Shown here: one piece after another, positions 27,887 to 41,021 of the stretch
Position numbering within the stretch: position 1 is the first letter of the stretch
How the letters are laid out: every line of letters begins with the position of its first letter
Origin: Rhizobium sp. R635
GTDB taxonomy: Bacteria; Pseudomonadota; Alphaproteobacteria; Rhizobiales; Rhizobiaceae
NCBI RefSeq assembly: GCF_002211285.1
Contig: NZ_LOKX01000005.1
Location: forward strand, 124,001-188,000
DNA length: 64,000 nt
Direction: 5' to 3'
Notes under the pieces: generated by a model
Told to the model about the DNA's origin: nothing
Seen by the model: only the letters and a program-made list of their open reading frames with translations
The model's database searches: none
Translations under genes and position numbers: made by a program

Positions 27887-29104
27887 ATGATGCGTACGGA
27901 TATCAGATTGCCGGTTACGGTTCTCGCCGGGTTTCTCGGCGCCGGTAAGACGACTGTGCTCAATCATGTCCTGAGCAATCGGGAGGGTCGCCGGGTTGCC
28001 GTCATCGTCAACGATATGAGCGAGGTCAACATCGACGCCGATCTCCTGCGCGAGGGCGGTGCGGACCTGCTGCGCACGGACGAGACGCTGGTGGAGCTCA
28101 CCAATGGATGCATCTGCTGCACGCTCCGCGAAGATCTCCTGAGCGAGGTGCGGCGGCTGGCCGCCGCCGGCCGTTTCGACTATCTGCTGATCGAGGGCAC
28201 CGGCATTGCCGAGCCGCTGCCTGTTGCAGCCACCTTCTCCTTCCGCGACGAGAGCGGGGCGGCCCTTTGCGACGTGGCAAGGCTCGACACGATGGTCTGC
28301 GTCGTCGATGCGGTCAATCTGCTTGCCGATTACCGGAGCGCCGAATTTCTTGCCGATCGCGGCGAAAGGCGTGACGGGGACGACGAGCGCAAGCTCGTGG
28401 AACTGCTCGTCGAGCAGATCGAATTTTCCGATGTCGTCATCATCAACAAGGCAGGCGACGTGTCCTGCGCCGACCTTGCCGAGGTTCGCCGGGTCGTCGC
28501 CGCACTCAATCCGGATGCCCAGGTCATCGAGGCGGTCTTCGGCCAGGTGCCGCTCGGCACGATCCTGGATACCGGCCTCTTCAGCGAGGCGAAGGCCGCC
28601 CGCCATCCGCTCTGGCACAAGGAGCTCTTCGGCTGGGGCGAGCATGTGCCGGAGACCGAGGAATACGGCATTTCAAGCTTCGTCTATCGCAGCCGCCGGC
28701 CCTTCGAGCCGCTGAGGCTCAAGGATTTTCTCGACAGGAAATGGGCGGGCCTCATCCGCGCAAAGGGTCATTTCTGGCTGGCGACGAGGCCGGATGAGAT
28801 CGGCCTCCTATCGATCGCCGGCACTCAATGCCGCATCGAAACCAGGGGATACTGGTGGGCCTCCGTGCCGCGGGTGCAATGGCCGCGCTTTCCGCAATTC
28901 CGGGAGCTCATCGACCGGCATTGGGACGATGTCTGGGGCGACCGCCGCCAGGAACTCGTCTTCATCGGTTCGGGCTTCGACAAGGCGGCGATCCGGGCCG
29001 CGCTCGACGATTGCCTGACCGGGGACGAAACAGGCTTCGATCCGCAGACCGCCGTCGGCCTTCGCGATCCGTTTCCGGCGTGGCGGCACGACGCTCACAG
29101 GTGA
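27887..29104 (+). CDS. CobW/COG0523 (G3E) GTPase, putative metallochaperone, copy 2
   Basis: A 405-aa paralogue of the GTPase at 21163. The ATG at 27887 is preferred over the upstream GTG at 27875 because of the GAGAG just ahead. It has Walker [20 protein letters not shown], the CxCC metal motif in [21 protein letters not shown] and a C-terminal domain with [12 protein letters not shown]. The specificity loop is NKAGD, again not a simple NKxD. It begins 49 bp after giant gene 2 and is followed within 33 bp by the 100-aa protein gene, then the secretion genes, so all may be one transcript. Metal and client are unknown. Confidence 0.88.
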   Translation: MMRTDIRLPVTVLAGFLGAGKTTVLNHVLSNREGRRVAVIVNDMSEVNIDADLLREGGADLLRTDETLVELTNGCICCTLREDLLSEVRRLAAAGRFDYLLIEGTGIAEPLPVAATFSFRDESGAALCDVARLDTMVCVVDAVNLLADYRSAEFLADRGERRDGDDERKLVELLVEQIEFSDVVIINKAGDVSCADLAEVRRVVAALNPDAQVIEAVFGQVPLGTILDTGLFSEAKAARHPLWHKELFGWGEHVPETEEYGISSFVYRSRRPFEPLRLKDFLDRKWAGLIRAKGHFWLATRPDEIGLLSIAGTQCRIETRGYWWASVPRVQWPRFPQFRELIDRHWDDVWGDRRQELVFIGSGFDKAAIRAALDDCLTGDETGFDPQTAVGLRDPFPAWRHDAHR

Positions 29105-29137
29105 AAGTATTTTTCCAGTCAACCAGAGGAGAGAACC

Positions 29138-29440
29138 ATGAGCAGCGAACTTTATGCAGACGGCATCGGCGAAATCACCGTCACGGGCACGATCGTGCGC
29201 ATCGACCTGATGTCGCTTTCGGCCACCGACCGCGATGCCAACAACAATCCGAAGCCGGTCTTCCGCCAGCGCATCATCATGCCGATCGACGCCTTCGCCA
29301 ATGCGGTCGATCTCATGCAGAAGGCGCTCGGCGGCTTGGTCGAGGCGGGTGCGGTTCGCCGCGTCGGCGACATGTCGGCGGCTGGCGATATGCAATCGGC
29401 GCCGGGCGGCGCGTCGAACGCCTCGCCGAACTTCAACTGA
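29138..29440 (+). CDS. 100-aa conserved-looking protein of the T1SS operon (possible DUF3467-like)
   Basis: A strong GAGGAGAG ribosome-binding site precedes the ATG. The product has one compact ~70-residue domain (LYADGIGEITVTGTIVRIDL; RIIMPIDAFANAVDLMQKAL) and a Gly/Ala/Ser/Asn-rich tail. The order of strands, the 'RIDL' step and the final amphipathic helix recall DUF3467 proteins, but this is a weak resemblance. It has no signal peptide or membrane helix. It sits between the second GTPase and the ABC transporter, so it could be a cytosolic adaptor or chaperone for the giant substrates. Function is not established. Confidence 0.7.
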   Translation: MSSELYADGIGEITVTGTIVRIDLMSLSATDRDANNNPKPVFRQRIIMPIDAFANAVDLMQKALGGLVEAGAVRRVGDMSAAGDMQSAPGGASNASPNFN

Positions 29441-29536
29441 TAAACGGGGTGCGGAGTCTGCGCGTCCATCCGGACGCGCAACGGACGCCCCGGCTTTTAA
29501 ATCCAAGTCTCGGTCTCGTAGTGTTTCGGGTGGGCC

Positions 29537-31677
<2,141 letters not shown>

Positions 31678-31681
<4 letters not shown>

Positions 31682-33117
31682 ACGCGCACGTCAGAAAATC
31701 CAGCGAGAACCTGCCCGTCGCCTCAGACAATGGTTCAGACAAGGGACCACCAGGCAGGAGCGGGCCGCTCGTCGCCCGCCCGCCGCTGCCGCCGGCGATA
31801 GTGGAATTCCAGTCCGACGCCGTCGAGCTGGAAGAACGCGCCCCGCCGCGCGTCGCGCGCATGACGCTCTATTGCGTGACGGCGCTGATTGCCGCGACCA
31901 TCATCTGGGCCTCCGTCTCCGATATCGACGAGGTGGTGATCGCGCCCGGCAAGCTCGTCACCACGCAACCGACCATCGTCGTCCAGCCGCTGGAAACCTC
32001 GATCATCCGCACGATCGACGTGAAGGCCGGCGAGGTGGTGCATGCCGGCCAGACGCTCGCGACGCTCGACGCCACCTTCAGCCAGGCCGATGTCGACCAG
32101 CAGCATGCAAAATTCAGCGCGCTCGATGCCCAGGTGAAGCGCATCGAAGCGGAGCTTGCCGGCGACGACTACCCCGTCATGGCCGGCAACACGCCCGACG
32201 AGATGCTGCAGGTGCAGCTCTTCGGCCAGCGGCGGGCCTTCTACACGGCGCAGCTGCAGAATTTCGAGCAGCAGATCGCCGGCCAGTCGGCGGCACTTGC
32301 CGCGGCCAAGAACCAGGAGGCCGTGCTCATCGACCGGCGCGATACGCTCTCGCAGATCGAAGGCGCACGCGAGCGGCTCTTCAACAAGCAGAGCGGCTCG
32401 CTGATCACGATGCTGGGCTCGCGCGACGCCCGCCTCGACGTCGAATCCGATCTGACCGCCGTCCGCGGCAGGGCCGACGAGGCGGCGCATGCCTATGCCA
32501 AGCTGAAAGCCGACCGCCAGGCCTTCATCGAGGATTTCCGCCGCGCCGCGATGGAGCAGCTGGTGGAGCTGCGCGGCCAGCGCGACATGGCGGATGAAGA
32601 GCTGAAGAAGATGGAGCTGCGCCGCAACATGGTGTCGCTGACCGCACCCGCCGACGCCGTCGTGCTGGATCTCGCCCAGCGCTCCATCGGCTCCGTCGTG
32701 CGCGAAGCCGAACCGATCGTCACCCTGGTGCCGATCAACGTGCCGCTCGAAGCCGAAGTGTCGATCAACACGCGCGACATCGGCCGCATCGCCGTGGGCA
32801 AGGAGGCCCGCATCAAGCTCGACGCCTATCCCTTCCAGAAATACGGCACGGCCTCCGGCGAGGTGCGCACCATCAGCCAGGACACGTTCCTGACCGGCCA
32901 GCAGGACCAGACCGCCACCCCGAGCCAGCCGGCCGCCCCCTTCTTCAAGGCCCGCGTCCTGCTTGCCGACACCCGGCTGAACGCCGCGGATATACCGGTG
33001 CGGCTGCTTCCCGGCATGACGGTGTCGGCGGAAATCAAGGTCGGCCAGCGCACGGTGATCTCCTATTTTCTGTATCCGCTGCTGCGCGGCCTCGACAACG
33101 CGATCCGCGAACCGTAG
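31678..33117 (+). CDS. Type I secretion membrane-fusion protein (HlyD/PrtE family)
   Basis: 479 aa from the ATG that overlaps the ABC-transporter stop (ATGA). A cytoplasmic N-terminal stretch of ~60 residues is followed by one membrane helix (LYCVTALIAATIIWASV), a lipoyl half-motif (VVQPLETSIIRTIDVKAGEVVHAGQ, residues ~100-124), a long alpha-helical hairpin (~145-320), a second lipoyl half (LTAPADAVVLDL) and a beta-barrel ending near the C-terminus. It bridges the inner-membrane ABC protein to an outer-membrane TolC-type channel. The gene is the last of the cluster; the convergent LacI gene ends 45 bp away. Confidence 0.92.
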
Positions 33118-33161
33118 GGCGCTGCGCATCGGTCACGGTCAACTGCCAAGCGACGATTGGC

Positions 33162-34187
33162 CTATGCGGGGTGAGTGGTATTGCCTTGTACCAGCTCGAT
33201 CCGGGCTTGCCAGAAATCCGGCACAGGCTCTCCCTCGGTCATCCGCAACAGCGCCTGTGCAGCCTTCTCTCCGATTTCCGTGCGCGGCACGTCGATCGTG
33301 GTGAGCCGCGTTCGGACCGCATTGGCGAGCGATGTGCCATTGAAGCCGGCCACGGAAATCCGCTCAGGCACCGGAATGCCGGCCTGGTGCAAGTAGGAGA
33401 GACCGCCCAGCGCCATAGTATCGTTGAGGAAGTGAATGCCGTCGATTTCAGGGTGCATCCGCATGAGTTGTTCCGTCAGGAAACGTCCCGTGACAGCCTG
33501 CCGCGGCCTATCCTCGCAGATCACATTGATGAGATCGATGTGGGCCGCGGCAAGCGACGATTTCAGCGCGAGATAACGCCGGCGGGCGTTGAGGTCCTTG
33601 TCGAGTTCGGCGCCCACATAGGCAATGCGCCTCAGGCCCCGATCAAGGAAATGGGTTGCAACCAGGCGTCCCGCGTCCTCGTGTGATGGACCAGCGCTGA
33701 AATCCAACGCGTGCCTGTCGCAATCCCAAAGCTGGATCGCCGGGCAATTTCGCCGAGCCAGAAGCGCTTCCGCATCGGCACTTCTTGCCATGCCGCCGTT
33801 CAGCAGGAGCCCGGCTGGCCGGAAGGACAGCATGGCCCGGATCAAGTCCGCCTCGATGGACGGATCAAATTGTGATTCACCGATGAATGTTTGGAACCCC
33901 CGCGGCCTGAGTATCGCATTAACCCCGCTGAGGACTTCCGAATAGACGATGTCACTGATCGACGGGATGATGACCGCGACGATCCGGCTTCTGCGCGAAC
34001 TCAATGTACCGGCGAGGCTGTTGGGCAGGTATCCAAGCTCGTGCGCCGCCTGCCTCACTCTCTGCCGCGTTTCCTCCGAAATGTTGCCGACCTCCCGCAG
34101 CACTTTGGAGACGGTCATCTTGCTCACCCCCGCCTTGGCGGCCACCTCAGCCAGGGTGACGGTTTTCGAGCGCTCTGAGGCCACCAT
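33162..34187 (-). CDS. LacI-family transcriptional regulator
   Basis: A 341-aa protein with an N-terminal HTH and hinge (VTLAEVAAKAGVSKMTVSKVL, then NSLAGTLSSRRS) and a periplasmic-binding-protein-like effector domain (VAVIIPSISDIVYSEVL; AGFNGTSLANAVRTRLTTIDVP). GntR-type gluconate repressors of this group bind sugars or sugar acids. It is divergent from an amino-acid-type ABC operon, and the gap holds two LacI-type palindromes, so autoregulation and control of the operon are likely. The inducer is unknown, and a LacI regulator over an amino-acid-family ABC importer is slightly unusual. Confidence 0.88.
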   Translation of the reverse strand: MVASERSKTVTLAEVAAKAGVSKMTVSKVLREVGNISEETRQRVRQAAHELGYLPNSLAGTLSSRRSRIVAVIIPSISDIVYSEVLSGVNAILRPRGFQTFIGESQFDPSIEADLIRAMLSFRPAGLLLNGGMARSADAEALLARRNCPAIQLWDCDRHALDFSAGPSHEDAGRLVATHFLDRGLRRIAYVGAELDKDLNARRRYLALKSSLAAAHIDLINVICEDRPRQAVTGRFLTEQLMRMHPEIDGIHFLNDTMALGGLSYLHQAGIPVPERISVAGFNGTSLANAVRTRLTTIDVPRTEIGEKAAQALLRMTEGEPVPDFWQARIELVQGNTTHPA

Positions 34188-34234
34188 TTTCTCCTGTTCT
34201 CCGATGCTTATGAATTCGCTTGACGCAGAAAAAT

Positions 34235-34246
34235 GTTATCGATAAC
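34235..34246. promoter_or_regulatory. LacI-type operator 1
   Basis: The perfect 12-bp palindrome GTTATCGATAAC has the central CG typical of LacI/GalR sites. It lies 48 bp from the start of the LacI gene. Confidence 0.7.
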
Positions 34247-34255
34247 TTTGCCACG

Positions 34256-34272
34256 AGGTTAGCGATAACCTT
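34256..34272. promoter_or_regulatory. LacI-type operator 2
   Basis: AGGTTAGCGATAACCTT is a near-perfect palindrome sharing the TTA-CG-TAA core with operator 1. The two centres are about 24 bp apart, roughly two helical turns, which would favour cooperative binding. Confidence 0.7.
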
Positions 34273-34435
34273 AAAGCTGGCAGCCTGTAATCTCAAGCCC
34301 TTCGGACGTCGTCCGGTCGGCATAATGGAAGGCTCTCATGCCGGCGATGGGAGGTCCGGCACGCGGTTCGCAAGGCTTCGAAGCAGAAGCGAGCGAAAAC
34401 GCGACCGTTTGAAATCATCCAGAGGAGGAAGGTCA

Positions 34436-35239
34436 ATGAAGTTTTCGAATAGCATCCGAACCGCACTGGCTGCGATCGGGATCGTCGCGGCCGGCTTGGC
34501 GTCTGCGGTCGAGGCGCATGCCGTCACGCTGAACGACATCATCTCGCGCGGCACCGTCCGTATTGGCGTCCTGACCGGCGCGCCGCCCATGGGAATGGTT
34601 GATGAAAAGGGCAATCCCACCGGCTACGATGTCGATGTCGCGAACCTGATCGGGGGGTATCTGTCGCTGCCCGTCGAGCTTGTGCCCTTGACACCGCCGG
34701 CCCGAATTCCCGCTTTGCAGACCGGTAAGGTCGATTTCCTCGTCGCCACGCTGGCGCCGACCGGGGAGCGTGCGAAGACCGTGATGTTCACCCAGCCCTA
34801 CAGCGCCTTCAATATGGACATCATCTCCGGGCCTGACCAGAAATTTGCCAAGCTTGCCGATCTCGAAGGCAAGCGCGTGGCCGCCAATCGTGGTTCGTCG
34901 CAGGAAACAGCGTTGCGCAAAGCTGCGATTCCAGGCCTGGAAATCGTCGTTTACGAGGATGATTCCACCAGCGCGCAGGCGCTGATCGCCGGCCAGGTTG
35001 ATGCGGTAGCGCTGCCCTCGACGGTCGGCGACGCGATCATCAAGCAGCGCCCGGATGCCGGCCTGCAGGTCGGCTTCACTTTCTTCCAGCAGGGGAACTC
35101 GATGGCTACCAAGCTTGAAGATTTCGAACTGCGCCAATGGCTCAATACCGCCATCTACCTGATGAAGGTCTCCGGCGATCTCGACAAGATTGCGACGAAA
35201 TGGACCGGCCGGCCGATGCCGACACTGCCGACGTTCTGA
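34436..35239 (+). CDS. Amino-acid ABC transporter substrate-binding protein (family 3)
   Basis: 267 aa from the ATG at 34436, which has AGGAGGAAGG upstream. The frame is open further upstream but lacks a signal there. A signal peptide (ALAAIGIVAAGLASAVEAHA) precedes a family-3 solute-binding fold (RGTVRIGVLTGAPPMGMVD; GYDVDVANLIGGYL). The protein would capture a polar amino acid or related compound in the periplasm for the two permeases and ATPase that follow. Confidence 0.9.
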   Translation: MKFSNSIRTALAAIGIVAAGLASAVEAHAVTLNDIISRGTVRIGVLTGAPPMGMVDEKGNPTGYDVDVANLIGGYLSLPVELVPLTPPARIPALQTGKVDFLVATLAPTGERAKTVMFTQPYSAFNMDIISGPDQKFAKLADLEGKRVAANRGSSQETALRKAAIPGLEIVVYEDDSTSAQALIAGQVDAVALPSTVGDAIIKQRPDAGLQVGFTFFQQGNSMATKLEDFELRQWLNTAIYLMKVSGDLDKIATKWTGRPMPTLPTF

Positions 35240-35255
35240 TCGCCGTTTCCCGGAC

Positions 35256-35277
35256 CCGCCGGCAATTGCGCCGGCGG
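35256..35277 (+). repeat. GC-rich intercistronic hairpin
   Basis: CCGCCGGC and GCCGGCGG arms with a 6-nt loop lie between the binding-protein gene and the first permease gene. Such hairpins commonly protect or attenuate mRNA so that the binding protein is made in excess. Confidence 0.6.
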
Positions 35278-35302
35278 ATTCTCCCTTAGCCACGGAGTCC
35301 TC

Positions 35303-36007
35303 ATGTCCTACACATTTCAGTTCGGCGTGCTGGCCCAATACCAGGAGCAGATCTTCAGCGGCATCTGGCTGACGATCAAGCTGTCGGTGTTGTCGATCAT
35401 TCTCGGCTGCACTGCCGGCATAATGCTTGCCTCGGTACGCTCCGTCTGGGGCGGTGTGGTCCGCCTTCTCGTCGATGCCTATGTCGAGATCATCCGCAAT
35501 ACGCCCTTCCTGGTCCAGCTGTTCATCGTCTATTTCGGCCTACCGGGCCTCGGCCTGCGCGTCGGTGCCGATACGGCTGCGCTGATCGGCATGACAATCA
35601 ACCTTGCCGCTTATTCGACGGAGATCATTCGGGCCGGCATCGAGGCAATCCACAGGTCGCAGATCGAGGCTGGCGAAGCCTTGGGGCTCACGCGTTTCCA
35701 GATCTATCGTCACGTCATCATCGTGCCGGCGATCGCAAAGGTCTATCCGGCGCTGTGCAGCCAATTCGTGCTGATGATGCTGGCCTCCAGCATCTGCTCA
35801 GCCATCTCGACCCAAGAGCTCGCCGCCTCGGCTGCCTTTATCGAATCGCAGACCTACCGGTCCTTCGAAATCTATATCGCCGTCACGGTGATCTACCTCG
35901 CCCTGGCGCTGGCGCTGCGCGCTGCGCTTGCCCTGATCGGCATGCGGCTTTTCGGCCGCCGCGTCGCCCGGCGAGCGATGACGGTGCTCCCGGAGGTGCA
36001 GGCATGA
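35303..36007 (+). CDS. Amino-acid ABC transporter permease 1 (HisM/GlnP family)
   Basis: A 234-aa membrane protein with the His/Glu/Gln/Arg permease N-terminal helix (FSGIWLTIKLSVLSIILGC) and the EAA loop (EAGEALGLTRFQIYRHVIIVPAI, residues ~118-140) that contacts the ATPase. It overlaps the second permease by 4 bp. It forms a heterodimer with that protein in the inner membrane. Confidence 0.9.
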   Translation: MSYTFQFGVLAQYQEQIFSGIWLTIKLSVLSIILGCTAGIMLASVRSVWGGVVRLLVDAYVEIIRNTPFLVQLFIVYFGLPGLGLRVGADTAALIGMTINLAAYSTEIIRAGIEAIHRSQIEAGEALGLTRFQIYRHVIIVPAIAKVYPALCSQFVLMMLASSICSAISTQELAASAAFIESQTYRSFEIYIAVTVIYLALALALRAALALIGMRLFGRRVARRAMTVLPEVQA

Positions 36008-36663
36008 CCTTCACGACCTTTGGCGCCGATCAGTTCGGCTTTCTTCTTCTATCGCTGCGATGGACGCTCCTCCTGACCATTATCGCGCTGATCGGCGGCG
36101 GTTTGCTGGGCTTTGCCGTTGCGCTCGCCCGCACGGCGCAGTTGAAGCCTGTGCGAATTGCCGCCGCCACCTATATCCAGATCATCCAGGGCATTCCGGT
36201 GCTGATGATCCTGTTTCTCTCCTATTATGGCCTCAGCCTCGCCGGCCTGGAACTGCCGCCCCTCTTCGCGGCAGGGGCGTCCATGACGATCTATGCCTCC
36301 GGCTATCTTGCGGAAATCTGGCGGGGCTGCATCCAGGCAGTGCCGAAGCAGCAATGGGAGGCCTCGGAATCCCTCGCCATGAGCAGGTTGCAGCAATACC
36401 GCTTTGTGATCCTGCCGCAGGCCATGCGCATCTCCTTGCCGCCGACCGTCGGTTTTGGCGTCCAGGTGGTGAAGAACACTTCGATCGCCTCGATCATCGG
36501 CTTCGTCGAGCTTGCCCGGGCAGGGCAGCTCATCAACAACGCGACGTTCCAGCCATTCCGCGTCTTCCTCGTGGTCGCCGCGCTTTATTTCGTCGTCTGT
36601 TACCCATTGTCCCAGCTTTCACGCTTGCTGGAAAGGAGGCTTCATGCCGGAAGTAGTCGTTGA
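36004..36663 (+). CDS. Amino-acid ABC transporter permease 2
   Basis: 219 aa from the ATG overlapping the previous stop (ATGA). It has five membrane segments and an EAA loop (EASESLAMSRLQQYRFVILPQAM). This is the second half of the permease heterodimer. Its end overlaps the ATPase start by 20 bp. Confidence 0.9.
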   Translation: MTFTTFGADQFGFLLLSLRWTLLLTIIALIGGGLLGFAVALARTAQLKPVRIAAATYIQIIQGIPVLMILFLSYYGLSLAGLELPPLFAAGASMTIYASGYLAEIWRGCIQAVPKQQWEASESLAMSRLQQYRFVILPQAMRISLPPTVGFGVQVVKNTSIASIIGFVELARAGQLINNATFQPFRVFLVVAALYFVVCYPLSQLSRLLERRLHAGSSR

Positions 36664-37375
36664 AAACGTCCATAAGAGCTTCGGTGCTCTCGAAGTCCTC
36701 AAAGGAGTATCTCTGACCGTCGGCCGCGGGGACGTCTTTGCGCTGATAGGTCGATCGGGCTCGGGCAAAAGCACGCTGCTGCGCTGCATGAACGGCCTGG
36801 AAAAGATCAATTCCGGCCGCATCGAAATTGCCGGCCATACACTCGGTCAAGATGCAAAGGCGCTTCGCAAGCTCCGCACCGACGTCGGCATCGTCTTCCA
36901 GAGCTACAATCTCTTTCCGCACCTGACTGTGGGCGAGAACATCATGCTGGCGCCGCGGATCGTCAAGAACGTTGCGAAGGCGAAAGCCCGTGAGGTTGCC
37001 GGCGAGGTACTGAAACTCGTCGGCCTGGCGGAAAAGTTCGACTCCTACCCGGACCAGCTTTCCGGTGGCCAGCAGCAGCGCGTCGCCATCGCCCGGTCGC
37101 TCGCGATGCGGCCGAAGGTCATGCTGTTCGACGAGGTCACATCGGCCCTCGATCCAGAGCTCACCGAAGAAGTGCTCATGGTGATGGAACAGCTCGCCCG
37201 CGACGGCATGACCATGATCCTCGTGACGCATGAAATGGCTTTTGCCCGGCGCGTCGCTACGCAGACGATCTTCATGCACAAGGGAAAAATCTGGGAGCAG
37301 GGACCGTCTGCAAAGCTCTTCGCCGACCCGCAGACGCCGGAACTGCGGCAGTTCGTGAAATCCGACGTCAAATAG
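36644..37375 (+). CDS. Amino-acid ABC transporter ATP-binding protein
   Basis: 243 aa from the ATG at 36644, with AAAGGAGG upstream inside the preceding gene. It has Walker A GRSGSGKST, Q-loop VFQSYNLFPH, signature LSGGQQQR, Walker B VMLFDEVTSALD and H-loop VTHEM, the pattern of GlnQ/HisP-type ATPases. It completes the cassette. An imperfect hairpin (about 37375-37413) follows and may terminate the operon. Confidence 0.92.
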   Translation: MPEVVVENVHKSFGALEVLKGVSLTVGRGDVFALIGRSGSGKSTLLRCMNGLEKINSGRIEIAGHTLGQDAKALRKLRTDVGIVFQSYNLFPHLTVGENIMLAPRIVKNVAKAKAREVAGEVLKLVGLAEKFDSYPDQLSGGQQQRVAIARSLAMRPKVMLFDEVTSALDPELTEEVLMVMEQLARDGMTMILVTHEMAFARRVATQTIFMHKGKIWEQGPSAKLFADPQTPELRQFVKSDVK

Positions 37376-37419
37376 AGGCTAGGCGCATCGGATTTGGTGA
37401 GCGCCCAGCCCCTCGAAGC

Positions 37420-38460
37420 TTACGACCGCTTTTTGATGGTGCTGTAAATGATGTTGCGGTTGGCGCCGAACCAGACTGTCTTATCAACCGTGTCTTCCGC
37501 CGCGCTAGCATTGGCAATGCGCCACATGTCGGCCTCGGAACGCTGGAGGAGCTCCCAGTTCATATAGGATTCCATGTATCCGTCATCGGCCATCTCGTCG
37601 GAGAAGTTGGCAAATAGAAAGACGCCGCCCGGCTTCAGCATGTCCATGCAAATCTGCGTGAGTCGGATGGCCACCTTGTCGGTAAGGTAATCGTACAGTC
37701 CTGCGGCGTAGATCAGATCGAATGTGCCAATCTGATGCTTTCGCGCAAGCAGGCCGCGCACAGATCCATCGATCGGCTCGACGGAAGTCCCGTGGAACTG
37801 GCTCGAGATCGAGCCGATACTTTGGGGATCCTGATCAAGAGCCACCCAGCGTTTGAGACGCCCTTCCGCGAGCGCCGTCGACGCCTCCGCTTCGCGAAGG
37901 TGTCCGGCGGCGATGGCCAGGACTTCGGTATCCGAACCCGTTCGCGCAGCGGTGTCGTCAACGTAGCGGGTCAGGATGTCGCGACGCTCTCTCACGGCGA
38001 CCGGGCCGGGCGCGTTGATCGTGTATTCGAAGATATCCAGACCGAGAGGGGTGGATCTGGCCACTTCTTCGGCCACCGCCGGATGCCCATAAATAAAGTC
38101 TATGAGACCGGCATCACCGGAATAGCCGCGAGGTTTTTCAAAGGACCAACGCGTGAACGGGCACTGCTGCAGAATCTCTGCCGAGGAATGGGCCTGAATA
38201 AACGGGATGAGCTTCTGCCACACAGCGCCGAATTTCTGGCGGATGTCATGAAGCTGACCAATCAGCCACCTGACTGCGCCAGGCAGGTCTTTGCCGGCGG
38301 AGAACCGCTGCATCGCAATGTTGATGACGATCGCAAACTCAGCCTCCGCGGTCCGCAGGAGATCCGTTTCATGATCCTGGTGAGGTGAGGGGAAGTTATT
38401 GCTGACGGACTGCGGTGTAATCAGGCTTTGGCCATCGAGAGAAAAGAGCGGCTGTGCCAC
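37420..38460 (-). CDS. Class I SAM-dependent methyltransferase-like protein
   Basis: 346 aa, probably from a GTG at 38460 (GAGG six bases upstream). The N-terminal ~110 residues are helical and unassigned. The C-terminal ~200 residues show the Rossmann methyltransferase pattern: EVLAIAAGHLREAEAS (motif I region, with AAGH instead of the usual GxGxG), KRWVALDQDP (motif II acidic residue), TFDLIYAAGLYDYL (motif IV) and LKPGGVFLFANF (motif VI). Similar proteins have been annotated as 3-hydroxypalmitate methyl ester biosynthesis factors, but substrate and role here are unknown. It is monocistronic. A dyad (TTAAGAGA/TCTCTTAA, 38485-38520) lies upstream. Confidence 0.65.
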   Translation of the reverse strand: MAQPLFSLDGQSLITPQSVSNNFPSPHQDHETDLLRTAEAEFAIVINIAMQRFSAGKDLPGAVRWLIGQLHDIRQKFGAVWQKLIPFIQAHSSAEILQQCPFTRWSFEKPRGYSGDAGLIDFIYGHPAVAEEVARSTPLGLDIFEYTINAPGPVAVRERRDILTRYVDDTAARTGSDTEVLAIAAGHLREAEASTALAEGRLKRWVALDQDPQSIGSISSQFHGTSVEPIDGSVRGLLARKHQIGTFDLIYAAGLYDYLTDKVAIRLTQICMDMLKPGGVFLFANFSDEMADDGYMESYMNWELLQRSEADMWRIANASAAEDTVDKTVWFGANRNIIYSTIKKRS

Positions 38461-38484
38461 GGAACCTCACTGGTAAATAACAAC

Positions 38485-38520
38485 TTAAGAGATAGGATAA
38501 AATCCTCAGCATTCTCTTAA
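38485..38520. promoter_or_regulatory. Nested dyad upstream of the methyltransferase-like gene
   Basis: TTAAGAGA at 38485-38492 pairs with TCTCTTAA at 38513-38520, and AGGAT/ATCCT pair inside. It lies 25 bp upstream of the GTG start. Operator or leader hairpin, undetermined. Confidence 0.35.
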
Positions 38521-38697
38521 CGTCAAGTCAAGGTCCGCGGCAGTGGTCGCCACTGCACCACCTAATTTTAGAAAATATTAGTGAAGCTGAGAGATACAGT
38601 GCCAGCTTCGGCGCTGTTCGAGTGTTATCGGTTGATGCGGGATCTGCGTAGGGCTATCCAATTCAGCTGGCGGTCTGCGTAGGGCAACTGCTGCAAG

Positions 38698-40867
<2,170 letters not shown>

Positions 40868-40940
40868 CCGTTGCGCTTACCTTGCCGGCGGAGAGCCAAT
40901 GGCCGTCCCTCTCTCACCATTCGAGAGAACAGAGCTCCTT

Positions 40941-40954
40941 TTGAGGCAAGTCAA
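40941..40954 (+). promoter_or_regulatory. FixK/FNR-type box upstream of the universal stress protein
   Basis: TTGAGGCAAGTCAA fits the symmetric TTGA-N6-TCAA consensus. Its centre is 74 bp from the ATG, allowing a class II promoter with a ~33-nt leader. Confidence 0.65.
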
Positions 40955-41021
40955 TGCGCAATTCCCGGCAGACGTCAAAATGACGGTATCAGGTCTCGAC
41001 CCTCCTCATTCGGAGTGAACC

